Assembly: GCA_003049485.1 (NCBI GenBank)
Contig: PYST01000181.1
Span: 16,423-80,422, forward strand
Length of the DNA: 64,000 nucleotides
Source: Ophioceras dolichostomum
Taxonomy: Eukaryota > Ascomycota > Sordariomycetes > Magnaporthales > Ophioceraceae
Direction of reading: 5' to 3'
Of this stretch, positions 21,368 through 32,236 are shown in pieces (positions within the stretch are counted from its first letter, which is position 1; each line of letters starts with the position of its first letter). The position numbers and the translations under genes are program-made. The notes below the pieces were generated by a model. It worked only from the letters and a program-made list of their open reading frames with translations, was not told where the DNA came from and did not search any database.

Positions 21368-22310
21368 CTAGGTCGTCGATGTGCTCCCAATGTAAACCAC
21401 CTCCACTGCGGCGAGACTGCAAGTGGCCGCGAAGATCTCGATGCGCCTGGCCTGTGTAAAGAACGACAGGATGGCCGCAAACGCGGCCGTGATGCCAGTC
21501 GCTATATACATCCTCGTCAACAGCCCCTGAGCAAAGTACAGCCCGAAGATGGCGGCCATGGGAATGGTGGACGCTAGCGTGGTCGTCACCACCATGGCGG
21601 TCTTATCGAGCCGAGACTCTCCGTACTGCACCATCCCGCTCTCCTCGTCCACGACTCGTCCGTAGAATCTCTTCCCAGGAGCTGTCTTGCCCCTGCTGCC
21701 CCAGCAGCAGTGGTAAATCCTCGTGGGGATCGTCAGGAGTAGCTTCGTGAAGCGATCCTCGTCTGGCCTGGGGCTGGTGAACGTCACCAGGTCTCCGTCG
21801 TGCGCCGGGCTCCAGGTGGTGCTTTCTCCGCCTTGAAGGAAGCTATTGCCCCCCTTGGAGTCCTTTAGCCAACTTCTGAGAATCTTCAGGTCACGCTTGG
21901 TGGGTTTTTGTAGCCTGCTAAGTTGCGCCGTCTGTAGGAGCAAGGCATCTATTTGATCGTGATTTCGTTGATTAGCTCATTTACTGGGACGAAGGAGGAA
22001 CAGCAAGCCTTGACATACTATACTCCTTCATCTTTTCTCTAATGCTCGTTAGGGTCTGGTGCTGTAGACTGGCCAGCGACCTTGCGGAGTCGAACAATTT
22101 CTCGAAGCTTTTGGAGAACTCATGACCGTCCTGCTCGTCTGCCAAGGAATAGGTGATCCAGTCATCCCGCAGCTCGATCAGCTCAGCCTGCAGGCTCAAG
22201 AGGCTCAACATGTTCAGCTCGTTGAATCTTCGGAAGACGGCAAATTCTTCGCACTCGCCCATAAGGCGGGCGACCCTGGGATACCCTGCGGCTCGCTGTT
22301 GGGCACTCAT
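21368..22310 (-). CDS. DUF6594-type membrane protein
   Basis: Exons 22310-22019 and 21948-21368, giving 290 residues; the 70-nt intron (donor GTATGT, acceptor AATAG) restores EYNALLLQTAQLSRL. The N-terminus GYPRVARLMGECEEFAVFRRFNELN, followed by a helical LLSLQAELIEL segment and KPTKRDLKILRSWL, is the pattern I associate with the fungal DUF6594 family. The C-terminus has three hydrophobic helices (AMVVTTTLASTIPMAAIFGLYF, the TGITAAFAAILSFF region, and FAATCSLAAVEVVYIG). Members are expanded in filamentous ascomycetes and lack known activity. The gene converges on GPI paralog 2, with about 270 bases between stop codons. Membrane location is inferred from the helices. Confidence 0.8.
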
Positions 22311-23054
22311 CCTTCCCGCCTCCTCAGCTTAGGGAGCGTGTAAATCGTCAGGGTGAAGAAGGATATGTGGGAGAAGGTCTACTTTACACGTCTCTCCATG
22401 TGGGAGGTCCGTGTGATAAGTCAGTGGCAATGTGGCTGTGCGAGGCGGTCCACGTATACAAGAGCTAATTAGTACACATCCTCAGGCATGTTTAGGTATT
22501 AGTGTGGTCAGCTTGAGACAGCCTGAATACTGCTTGGAAACCAGTGGCGGTCCGCAATATTGGGCTACGTGACCAATAGACTTGCAGCCCTGTCCGCAAA
22601 TGTAAAAAAGGGGGTGGTTGTACGGTTTGGCAGCAGCCGAAGCGACGCATCTCCCCCCTAGTACAACATGCACCGTACTACCGCATCAGGGTTGCCCGTT
22701 GGCAGAGATGGTAGTCACTGCATGTGAGATATTGACCAACCGATAGTCCAGGATTTTCAGAACAAAACGCATGAGTTTGGACCGGGAGGCGAAGCGAAGC
22801 CCCCATTTCAGCCGCAACGAGGCACACATTTCCCACCTGTTGCGGGGATAAAATGAGGCTTGCACTCCCCAGCCAGGTGTTTCTGAGAGCCTTCGCTGTT
22901 TCTCTCAATATTCACTGTTTTCGAGCTTGGAAATCCTTGGAATAGGTTTTTTTTCCCCTCATCTTCTTTTATATCCATATAATTATATCGAACAAAGGCA
23001 CGCGTACCAACATCTTCGCACTCAAACAGTTTTTATCAATCGTCGACAAATACT
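22311..23054. other. Divergent spacer between DUF6594 and FNL genes
   Basis: Both flanking genes are transcribed away from this 744-bp stretch, so it should hold two promoters. A T-rich tract occurs near 22945-22960. No gene is recognised. Confidence 0.6.
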
Positions 23055-24426
23055 ATGGACCCCATAGCTATTGCAGATGTAGCAGTCGCAAGCATCATTG
23101 CCGTCCAAAATGTGACCAGGGTTCTGTTGGATGGACCGGCAGATTTCCAGACCATCCGACTTGACCTCGAACGCCAACAGACAGAGTACGATGTCATCCG
23201 GCTGATTCTCCAAGAATGCATTGTCACCGTGAAGGCGCGCGGCGCCTCCCACGCAGTGATCGACAAAATCGCACAACTCTGCTCGGACAGCAATCAGATA
23301 TATGGGAGGAAGCTCGCGGAGGCTCTGGACATGCTCGAGAAGGCCACGAAGCGAGGACGGATCTCGCGCGTCACCATCCTCGTCAGATTAAATGAGAAAT
23401 CGAAAGACCTCCGCTCAGCTTTCGAGAGATTTCGTGACGCGGTGTTTCTGATGCGCGACCTAGCATCGAGGCAAGTCCTTGTTCCCCTGAAGCCGTGGCT
23501 TCCCCCCAATATTCGTTGCCCCATCCGACGTCGGAGCATCACTGCGCGGGCAACTTCTACCTAAGATACCTAATTGGAGACTAATTTAATTTTTCAATTA
23601 CACGATTACCAGTTTCCAAGTATCCCATCTCGCCTCAGGGCTCAAGTGGGTCTTCGCTACCGAGTCTCCCGCCATTTTTCCAACCTAATTAAACTCTCCA
23701 ATGACGGGTTCTTTGCTGACATTACTTTCCAGCCCAACGCTCAGCCTGCCGAGTCCGCAAACAGTTGATTCGAACGACGACGAAGCCGACGGTGACTCCG
23801 AGCCGGGCTCTTTACGGTCCGTCATGGTCGCTGTCGACGAAGCTAGAGATGGAATCGAGTTGAGCACACGAAGACCTGCGACTAGAGATCGCGTTTATCT
23901 TGCCGATGGACCCTCTGGAACGAGGCCCCTGGCCGGCGCATCGTTGGGGTCCAACAAGACCTTCGGTGCAGTTATCGCCTTACCAGAGGCACAGGGTACT
24001 ATCCGATACGTCTCGGTCCGTGGCCTCCGAGACTCCGGCTGCGATGCGTACATTATATCGACTCGTATACTCAGCCGAGCTGGAATCACCGGAGACGTTC
24101 TCGTAGATGCGGGCAAGGATGTCTTCATCTACGGCGTTGGGAACACCGTCATCCCGGTAAAGAAGAAGGTAAAGCTCTCCTGGCACGTGAAATGGCATAT
24201 GAACTCTCGGGAAGACTACTTCTACGTGGTTGATGACGACAAGTTCGACATCCTGGTGCCCTACGAGCTCGACATCGGCGAACGGTACACGACAGAGGGC
24301 ACTCCAGGGATGACAGCACTCATCCTGGGCCTGAGGCGACAGACTACAGGTGCGAGCATCACATCGCGCTATCCCGTCCTGACCTACAAGGGAGAGATTC
24401 ACCGTGCTTGGGCCGTTCCTTACTAA
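23055..24426 (+). CDS. Fungal STAND-type N-terminal domain fused to retropepsin-like domain
   Basis: Proposed exons 23055-23470 and 23733-24426, giving 369 residues. The intron is read as GC-AG: donor AG|GCAAGT is the consensus for this class, acceptor TTTCCAG, and the joined codon AGC keeps frame. Residues ~1-140 (MDPIAIADVAVASIIAVQNV, then amphipathic helices with LDLERQQTEYDVIR and KSKDLRSAFERFRDAV) resemble the all-helical N-terminal domain found on fungal NLR/STAND and related proteins. The second exon, after an acidic linker (DSNDDEADGDSEPGS), has a beta-rich domain with GLRDSGCDAYIIS, where D-S-G matches the catalytic triad position of retropepsin-fold proteases, followed by FIYGVGNTVIPV and FDILVPYELDI. 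No nucleotide-binding domain is present. Protease activity is unproven. Two separate genes remain possible if the GC-AG junction is wrong. Confidence 0.6.
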
Positions 24427-25172
24427 CACGGAGGACCCACTCAAAGCTGAGAGGAGGCAGAACGAGCTACATTCCGTGGCATCGGCGAACAGAGCAGAGC
24501 AGGAGATACAAAAAAAAGAGAGGAGAAATTAAAGAAGAGGGCCGAGCTTTTAGCCCAGACCAGCACCACTGGCACGTCTGCAAGCCCCTCGAACAGCACC
24601 ACCACGGCATCAGGGTCGTCAGCTGGACCAAGCACCGGGCCGAGTCCTCCGTAAGAGCTAAAGCCTCAACACAAGTGCTCATCCTGTCAAGGATCCGGGC
24701 CGGGAGGGAATGAGAGTGAGAGACTGTTTGTATGTAGTTCAATGCTAGAATGCAGATGCCCACCGAGTTTGTATACAAGAGCGTTCAGATCCATTAAATT
24801 CACGTTCCCGAGCTGCCAGTGCTTTACTGTGCCCAGGGTCAGAATAGCACTCGGCAATGCAGATAGTACCTACTTGCGTTAGGTAACAAGCAACAAACTT
24901 CGAGGTTCACGAAGCGAGAGAAACTAAATAAAGTCTGAGGTACGTGAAAACAAAGGGGACTACTCGTAGGAACACAGGGGTAGAAACGAAGAGTCAGGTA
25001 GCAGCAAGCTGCAGGCTGTTTAGGAATAACAAACTCGTCACAATCTTGTAACCCTTTGCCTCACAAGGAGACCACCACACAGGACACTGTATCCGCGGAG
25101 CCCTAATCATGGGCAACTCCCCCCAAAACGTACCCTTCTCTCTCTCTCTCTCTCTCTCTCTTACCCTCACTG
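24427..25172. other. Spacer with CT microsatellite
   Basis: 3' flanks of two convergent genes. It contains a (CT)n run at about 25137-25160, just beyond the stop codon of the following minus-strand gene. No gene seen. Confidence 0.6.
25137..25160. repeat. (CT)n microsatellite
   Basis: About twelve CT units in the 3' flank of the minus-strand orphan gene ending at 25173; on the transcribed strand it would read as a GA tract. Confidence 0.9.
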
Positions 25173-26449
25173 TCAATTCGGGTAGACGAGACCGCGACCG
25201 TGAGTCCGGACGGTCGGCAATTTCGTCACGACCCAGTCCTTGAACCATATCAGCCAGCTCGTGAACCAGTCCCACGCCCGCTTGAGAGCAGCAGCCACCT
25301 TATTCAGGGCCTCATTCACTTTCTGCAGGAACCAACCGAGCCAGCCGAAGAACCAATCCCACGGCATGAAGTAGACGGCGAGGCTGACCCCGGCCCCCAG
25401 CAAAAAGGCACCTCCCACCGCGGAGCATGTCGTTGCCAGCGTCGCCGTGCCGCCTCCCATCTCCAACGCGACCAGAGAGGTCTTCAGCTTGAAGTAGGCA
25501 CCGCTGGCCTTGGCCGTGAGGCTGAAGGCGAGTGACCCGGCTCCAGCCGCGATGCCGAGAGCCGCTGCAGCCGGTCCCTTCCACGCCTCGTACCAATTAT
25601 GATTGGACTCGGAGTCGGTCTTGTCAGGCATGGCGTTCTGGAGGCTCTGCAACTCCTTAGGCGGCTCTCCAGCCCAAGAGGGCGACCGAGAGAAGTTCGA
25701 GCCCTCCGAGAGCGGATTGGTTCGGATGGCCAGACCTTTCGCGCCGAGGAAGAGCCGTCTCTTGTGCGTGTTGTCGTTGCGGCCCCATCCGTCCACCTTC
25801 TTGTCACGAAAGGTAGACTCGCCGTCTATGATGGTCCACGTGGAGTGGGAGGGGTCCCTGGACCACTGGACCACCTTGACAGTCTTGACGACCTTCGACG
25901 AGATGTTGAAAGAGATGAAGCGGACATCCTGATGAATGATGATGAAGATCTCGGAGTGCCCTCGCTTCCCGATCTTGGAAATCGCATGCTTGAGACCGTG
26001 CGCAGTTGTCACCTTCACGCTGCCGTTGGGCGTTTTGGGCCGGGCTACTCCTGGTAGGTTAGAGATTGGTCCGGGCGGGCGAGGTTATGGATGCGAGAAG
26101 TGAGAGGGGGGTACGGGGTAGGGGCACGGATATGACCACATGCATGTTTAAGAGTGGGCAAGTAAGTGCAGGTTGAGATAAAGTACTTACGCCAGAATTT
26201 CCACGTCGTCGGGAAGACCTCTCCCTTCAGCTGAGAGACGTCATTGGCTGTTTCGACGACACCAATGACCACTCTGTTGCGCCACCCCTCCTCATCGGCA
26301 GCAATGACTATTGCATCTCGCATGGATCGTGGCTCTGCTCTGGGCTCTTGAGTAGCTGAGCTGTAAGCCGGTGGGGATTCCTGCCTGGGCGTCTTCGAGC
26401 GGCCTCGATGGGAACTGTGCGGGCGCTTGGAGCTCGACCCATGTGCCAT
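25173..26449 (-). CDS. Orphan protein with glycine-rich hydrophobic segments and Trp-rich tail
   Basis: Exons 26449-26191 and 26050-25173, giving 378 residues; donor GTAAGT and acceptor ACCAG join to WRVARPKTPNGSVKV. The start MAHGSSSKRP is the first in-frame ATG. The N-terminus (~1-60) is basic and Ser/Pro-rich. A middle part (~95-200) is beta-like (SEIFIIIHQDVRFISFNISS, TVKVVQWS). A C-terminal half follows with two small-residue hydrophobic stretches (~240-260 GPAAAALGIAAGAGSLAF; ~288-315 GGAFLLGAGVSLAVYFM). It ends in an amphipathic Trp-rich stretch (WDWFFGWLGWF, WDWFTSWLIWFKDW). I do not recognise a family. Glycine-zipper-like helices plus interfacial Trp suggest membrane insertion; this is inference. 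A homopolymer and gap lie just upstream, so the promoter sequence is incomplete. Confidence 0.75.
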
Positions 26450-27308
26450 GATGATAGTGACGAAGGGGATCAATGGGACTGACGCTGTAGTAGATTGTGT
26501 CTGGAAGATCTCTTAGAGGCAGAGAAAAAAAAAAAAAAAAGGGGGGGGGGGGGGGGGGGNNNNNNNTATCCGCTAGTAAGGGGCCGACAGGGAGAGGTGC
26601 CTCCGGTAGACTGTAACCAAGCGTAGATAGGACTGAGGTTAGGATGCTCTAGAATACTGCAGAGTCCATCCCTCCCCTGGGCCATGAGAAATCCCAGACT
26701 TGTTCAGGACTCTCGAACGGGGGGGAACCCTTCACTTTATAGACGGCCATCGACACAATACACCTGAGAGGGACCTGGGGACTTCAGTCCGGCAAGGTAA
26801 GAATGAAGTGAGCCTCTCCCCTCCCCCGGATTACGCCGTTTCCCTCGCTCAGATATCGTAGGCTCTCTTCCTCGGATCACAACCAACCAAATCGGCTCGC
26901 CCCAAGTTCGGCATCGAATCGGTCGCACATGCGACCGCCGTTGCATGATGCTGTTCCTCATTGGCTCGCAGGGCCTGGACCCACCGCTAAGGGTTTAAGA
27001 TCGAGCCAGTGAGCTCGGAGATTCCAATCTTGCCTGCCGGTGGACAAGACCGGCCAGGCTGCTGAGGCTCTTGAGGATTCTGATGTGGTTGCGCAGAACT
27101 CGGGTGGTGAGCGGGACTCGAAGTGAATGACGGTTCCAATTTACGCACGGAGTCAATCATCATTCCAAGTTCGGATCCCCAGAATAGTGCCTGCAGCGTC
27201 TCACTGTCTGTCCTTCAGCGCCTCCATTTCACTCGACATCTTCACGGAATCAAATTTATCGTCCGTCGCCTTCTGATCAAAGCAACATCCATTCCATCTC
27301 TCATCATC
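26450..27308. other. Divergent spacer with assembly gap
   Basis: Separates two genes transcribed in opposite directions. It includes the A16/G19 homopolymer and N run. No gene seen. Confidence 0.6.
26525..26566. other. Homopolymer and assembly gap
   Basis: Sixteen A, then nineteen G, then seven undetermined bases (26560-26566). Long G runs abutting Ns usually mark a sequencing or gap-filling artefact; the true length here is unknown. Confidence 0.95.
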
Positions 27309-29684
27309 ATGTCTACCCTGCATCCGCCTACGAGCTATACTAGCTTCCTTGAGGAGGTGCAAAATCACTGCGATCGGCAGCTTGAAATCAACAGCTACAC
27401 GTTGTTGGCCGACGGGATGATGAGACAGGATACCCCTGCACCGTTTTGTGACTACAGTTGCCCCGTCACCCAGCCGCACGACACGGGCCTCATTCCTCAC
27501 CTTCAGTTCAACCTGTCCGGGCCCCATCATGGAGGCACCGGCAACCTGAATTCGTCTCACTCATCACAGAAGAGGAACCACGGCGACCTCATACAGGCTC
27601 CCCTGCAGAGAGGGGTTGGCCGAGAGTGGGCAGGCTATGAACAGGAGATGAGGCCTAGAAGCTCCCAGGGCGATGCCAAAGAGGCACACGGAGAGCCCTC
27701 CTCGGGCAAAAAGTCCAGGATATCTAATGGGCCGCCAAAGAAGCACTCTGATGAAGAGTGGGAGGTTATGAAACCCGTCATCTACAGACTCTACATCAAG
27801 GAGGCACGCAAGTTGAAGTCGGTTGTTGAGCTGATGGCGGATCCGCATGGATTTGTTGCTGGGTAAGTCCGCGAGCATATGATTATAACAGATGCGCTTC
27901 TCCTAAGGCGCCTACCTACCTAGGTACTGGGGAGTTTGAAAGAGTTTGAAATATGGGAGCTAAATCCAGCTAACCAGCCCTGGATGTGTGCGCGTAGACT
28001 CGCGACCGTTGAGACACGAATTAAGAAGTGGGGGTTCTACAAAAACAACAGCAAAGCACTCCCAGACCGCGCCGACACCGGGGAAGTGCCACGCACAAGA
28101 ACCAGGGAGAGACGTCCAATGTCGAAGAAAGTCCAGATCCCTGTGCATGATGCCATCAGACACCACAGTTCAATGGACTACCAGAAGGAGCGCATGCTAG
28201 CGGCCGTCGGCCGGCTTGTTGACGGTTTCTTCTGCTCGAGTATTACCGGTCAGTGGACGCACGATACGGCCACACTGCTGCCGCTCAATGGCGTGCCAGC
28301 CGAGGCAACCACATGGAGAGCCAACGAAAGCTTGTGGGAACGATGCGACAGCATCTCAAGCCTGGCCGCAGATGGTCTCTGGAGCCGCGTCGACTACGCC
28401 CTGGACCCGTTCTTCCACGAGCTTCAGCCGATCGCCGCCAGCCCCGGCCCTCACTTTCTCATTTTCTTCTGGCGGATCTGCTTGACCATGATGGACATCA
28501 GTCTTCCGGGTATGAGCGTCTTCGAGATGTACGATCGGCTGCTGACCAAGGGCAGCACGAGGATCCGGAGCCCGATGCCGTCGCAGCGAGCCAGGAGGCG
28601 AAAGCGAGCGGAGAGGCAGGCCGGGGACTCCACAGTCAAACAGCCACGGGAAAAGGCGGCGGGGGCTACACCACCACGGGCAAGCTGCAAGAGCCTCCTG
28701 AAAAACCACGCATTTATCGGGGTGCTCCTCCATCGCCTTAAGGGGCAGATATCCGGCCGACCTGGCAGGCATCCAATGCTGTCGCTTCTGGAGTCTTTGT
28801 GCTGCATTTTTACTTTGCTGCCCGAGAGTCCACACCTATGGGGAGTGTTGAAGCACATAGTCGAAGTTGGCTACGGACTCACCATCTCTAAGCTCCAGAC
28901 CGTCGTTTCCGGCGGGGCTGAGCACCCTGTGGTCAGACACATGCGGCTGCATTTCTATAAGAGCCTGAAGCCACGGGAAGAGCTGGACGGTATGCTGGCA
29001 AGGGAGGGCTATGGATCCGGGACCTACTACCCACGGGTGGTCCACAGCGAAGATCAGCTCTTCACGTTGTACGAGACGACCTGGGCCTTGGCCAAGGGGA
29101 AGAACGACAGCGACAATGTGGTCCGGAGTGCGACCGAGCTCCGGCGATATGCCGAGGAGACGTGCCAGCAGCAGGGGAACCAACTACGATGGGGCACACA
29201 TACGCGCGCCCTGGTTTTCTCAGCCGCGGTGATCGCGAAAGACCGACTGGAGAGGCTGAACCGAAGACAAGGCCCTCGAAACAGGGGCAAGAAGGCCAGG
29301 GAGAAGAAGGCGCGGGAGGAAGGCGGTGGTGTTCAGAGCGCCCCCATGCCGGTGAGCTTCCCCCGCCACGCCGAGCTCGGCTTCGAGGACGTCTCCCGCA
29401 CGATACAGCTTCTGCAGAAAGGGGATGAGCTGTGCAAGATCCAGGCGGCCCACCTCTGCAGACGCCTCGGGGCCTGGCTCAGAGACGCGCGCGACAACCG
29501 AGGCTTCCAGGAACAGAGAGCCACCCTGTCGGGACTCCTGAAGCAGATCCCGAGGACGAGGCTCGAAGCTTGGGGCGAGTCCTATCAGCAGTGCAAGCCG
29601 AACGCCTTTTTGCGTCGGAAGCGCGAGGCGGAACGCCACGCCCTTGCCGTGCGGCTAGGCCGGGAGTTGAATCCGAAGTCATGA
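27309..29684 (+). CDS. Clr5-domain protein
   Basis: Exons 27309-27862 and 27998-29684, giving 746 residues. The start MSTLHPPTSY is the first ATG of the frame. The Clr5 domain sits at ~145-205: SDEEWEVMKPVIYRLYIKEA, then KLKSVVELMADPHGFVAG, which the intron splits, continuing LATVETRIKKWGFYKN. This matches the fungal W-x3-K..I..LY...LK-V...M...GF...E.Y..r...W.lrKN pattern. The intron has donor GTAAGT, branch CTAAC and acceptor GTAG. Downstream are a basic patch (RARRRKRAERQ, ~330), helical repeats-like segments and a charged C-terminus. Clr5-domain proteins are common in filamentous ascomycetes and often annotated as regulators (named for S. pombe Clr5, a silencing factor). DNA or chromatin association is inferred; targets are unknown. 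Confidence 0.85.
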
Positions 29685-30499
29685 GAAGATTCGCTGTCCG
29701 AGAAGACACGGGGAGAAAGCTTTGAAGGAGAAAGTAAACCTTGTGAGAGTGTACTTACCAGTACTATTACTAGTACTTTCCATATCAAACACTAGGATAC
29801 TCGGTCGCTCAATCACGATGTAAAGCTCGAGCGCGTGATAACGGAGAACGAGCTGGCAAGGGAGAGAAAGAGAGAAACCCCAAAAGTGAGAAGGAAAAAT
29901 ATAACACTGAGCAGAGGACGGGAGGGCGAAGGGAAGTAGGGCAAAAATTTCAGGTATTAGAGCAGCTTTACGGTTCACAGTTTACAGTTCTCGTAATCTT
30001 CATGTTCCGATCCAGGCAGGGATCGAACCTGCAATCTCTTGATTCGTAGTCAAGCGCCTTGCCATTTGGCCACTGGACCCTGGAATTGCGACGTCGTTGA
30101 CGGAGCCTACACAGGACTCCAGTTCATAAAGTGGATTCTTTCGAGTGGACATTCAAGTCGGGTTGATGAATGGGGTGGGCCTATAGACCCAGGCCGTCAC
30201 TCGTTTTCGTCGAAAGAGGCTGTCTCCCAATTTTGCTCAGCGAGGAAGCATCATGAAAACTTCGCAATTAGGTACCTAGGTAGTTGGTGGTGCTCTTGTA
30301 TATTTACACGCGGACCCATTTTTCTTTCTCATATTCCCGCCTAATTGGGTCCTTTTCTCTCAGATGATTTCTGCCCGCCTCATCATCACGGAATCATCAA
30401 TTATAAACTAACCACCAACACGCAAGCAGCCAGAGCCACGTCCTACATAAGAGTCGACATCCCGTCTTTGGACAGCGAAACACCGCCGCCCGTGCTCGG
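29685..30499. other. Spacer containing tRNA-Arg
   Basis: Between the Clr5 gene and the convergent GH79 gene. Contains the tRNA-Arg gene and a TAGGTACCTAGGTAG motif at 30269-30284. Nothing else recognised. Confidence 0.65.
30008..30079 (-). tRNA. tRNA-Arg (anticodon ACG)
   Basis: Read on the minus strand, 72 nt without intron. Acceptor arm GGTCCAG pairs with CTGGATC (one G-U), D stem GCC/GGC, anticodon stem CTTGA/TCAAG around loop CTACGAA, and T stem GCAGG/CCTGC around TTCGATC. The anticodon ACG decodes arginine CGN codons after A34 deamination. All four arms fold by eye. Confidence 0.95.
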
Positions 30500-32236
30500 T
30501 CAAGTCGTGCCCTTACAAGAAGCGCCACTCGTGTCTCCCAGCTCCAACAGCACGCCTTCCGCCATGGTGAGCGAGAACTCCACCACGCCCCCCTCTCCAA
30601 CCTCCAGAGTCTCGCTTCTCATCTCGCCCACCTTGGCACCCGAGGCCGGATCGAACGACACCCCCGAAACCTCAACCCCAGACTTGGCGTTCGTTCCAGG
30701 CCCCGTCAGACGCACGGCGCCGACCCTCCACCCGGCGCACCACGGCGTCGTAACCGTCATGTGACTGACGGGCCTCGCCCCCGTGGCGTGGAACGCAGGG
30801 TCGATGTTGTCGGCCGCCGAGATGGTGGACGGGTTGCCGAGCCCCTGAGTGCCGTTCCACACGCCCATGTCCAAGAACACGAGCTTCTTCAGCTGGCTCG
30901 ATGCGCCGCCGAACACCGCGAACCCGCTGAAGTCGCTCGCGTTCGCTCCCGGCAGCGCGGCGATCTTCCAGGTCTCGGATGACTCGAGCGGCCGCACGAT
31001 ATGCGAGATGAAGTAATGCGCGTACCAGCCCGGACGGATCCCGGCCTGCAGGGACTCGTTCTTGTATGTGTACGGAAGCGGCACGACGGACGCGTACTCG
31101 CTCTGCGCCCCCAGGTGGAAGTACACGTGCTCCGCGCCTACGGCCGCCAGCGACAGCGTGTAGTCGACGCCCCAGAGCGCCGCGCCGAACGTGTCGCTAA
31201 TGCCGCTCCTACCCCCGCAGCTGACCGAGTTGGTCTCGCCCATGACGAGCGGGGCGCGGCCCACGCCGTTGGCGGCCTCGGCCTGGGGGATGTACTGCGA
31301 CGTGTTGAGCCAGACGGCCGTGTGGTTCGAGAGCAGGTTGAGACGCATGCGGCGCCATCGCCCCGGGTCGCAGGTCGACATTGGGTACATGTGCACGACG
31401 TAGCTGTCGATGTGCAGGCCGCCGGAGGGCGAGGAGTTCGCCTCGTTGATGAGGCCGGCGCGAGTGGTCAGGTTGAGGATGTCCATGTCGTCGATCTGGT
31501 CCTGCTGGTCCGGCACCCAGGGAGGGTCGGCGAAGGAGCCGGCCGCGAAGGCGGGCGCAACGCTCTCGGTCCGCGCGGCGGCCCGGTACCAGTCGGACTT
31601 GCGGATCGTGTCGGTCAGGAGCCGGAACTGCTGCGTGTAGGGCACCACGCCCCACGAGGAGTTGCGCCAGCCCTTGTTGATGAAGTGGTCCACCTCGTTT
31701 CCCAGCTCGAGGCGCACGAGCCTGCTGCCCAGCGCCTTGTGCGCCGCCTCGGCCTGGCCGACTGCCGTGGCCCAGTTGCCGGTCTCGTCGCGCAAGTTCA
31801 GCGCGTACGTGAGGTTGGTGCCGTGCGGGAAGTAGCCGCCCCAGGCCGCGAACCACGACGGCGTGATGTTGAGCTGCCTGGCGCTGCTGGGGCTGGGGAC
31901 GGCGATCGCCTTGGAGCCATCCGCGAGCGAGCCGTCCGCGAACAGGAAGGTCTGGTCCGCCGTGTTGCCGCCCACGCGGATCGGGGGCGGGATGCCGCCC
32001 ACCACGTCGGCCGCCGCGCGGAAGAGCGTCGCCGTCAGGTTGTTGCTGATGAAGTCGTTGACCCACACGGGCTCTATCGAGTAGCCGTAGACGTCGCGGT
32101 GCAGGGGACGCGTGGTCGGCATGCTCGCGGGGACTGAGACCGAGCTGCCATGCCTCTGTTGTGCCGCGCTGAGTCCTCCTCCATTGGCGAGGAGGACGCT
32201 CACCGGAGCTAGCAGCGATGCTAGAGATGGCCTCAT
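30500..32236 (-). CDS. GH79 beta-glucuronidase, secreted
   Basis: Single exon, 578 residues. The N-terminus has a signal peptide (MRPSLASLLAPVSVLLANGGG). The body matches fungal GH79 enzymes of the beta-glucuronidase/heparanase-like clan A group. The retaining catalytic pair is visible: acid/base Glu in LVRLELGNE (~E181) and nucleophile Glu in VMGETNSV (~E334). Flanking blocks PIRVGGNTADQTF, HIDSYVVHMYP and HVYFHLGAQSEYASVVP line the substrate pocket in this family. The C-terminal ~100 residues form the usual beta-sandwich (MTVTTPWCAGWRVGAVRL...). Many N-glycosylation sequons fit an extracellular enzyme, probably releasing glucuronic acid from arabinogalactan-type glycans. Length is normal for the family. 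The gene is very GC-rich, producing long spurious antisense frames. Confidence 0.95.
   Translation of the reverse strand: MRPSLASLLAPVSVLLANGGGLSAAQQRHGSSVSVPASMPTTRPLHRDVYGYSIEPVWVNDFISNNLTATLFRAAADVVGGIPPPIRVGGNTADQTFLFADGSLADGSKAIAVPSPSSARQLNITPSWFAAWGGYFPHGTNLTYALNLRDETGNWATAVGQAEAAHKALGSRLVRLELGNEVDHFINKGWRNSSWGVVPYTQQFRLLTDTIRKSDWYRAAARTESVAPAFAAGSFADPPWVPDQQDQIDDMDILNLTTRAGLINEANSSPSGGLHIDSYVVHMYPMSTCDPGRWRRMRLNLLSNHTAVWLNTSQYIPQAEAANGVGRAPLVMGETNSVSCGGRSGISDTFGAALWGVDYTLSLAAVGAEHVYFHLGAQSEYASVVPLPYTYKNESLQAGIRPGWYAHYFISHIVRPLESSETWKIAALPGANASDFSGFAVFGGASSQLKKLVFLDMGVWNGTQGLGNPSTISAADNIDPAFHATGARPVSHMTVTTPWCAGWRVGAVRLTGPGTNAKSGVEVSGVSFDPASGAKVGEMRSETLEVGEGGVVEFSLTMAEGVLLELGDTSGASCKGTT

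Noticed and set aside
31001..32137. 378-codon frame antisense to the GH79 gene
   Set aside because: Mirror of a very GC-rich coding sequence; the sense strand has a complete, family-conserved enzyme.
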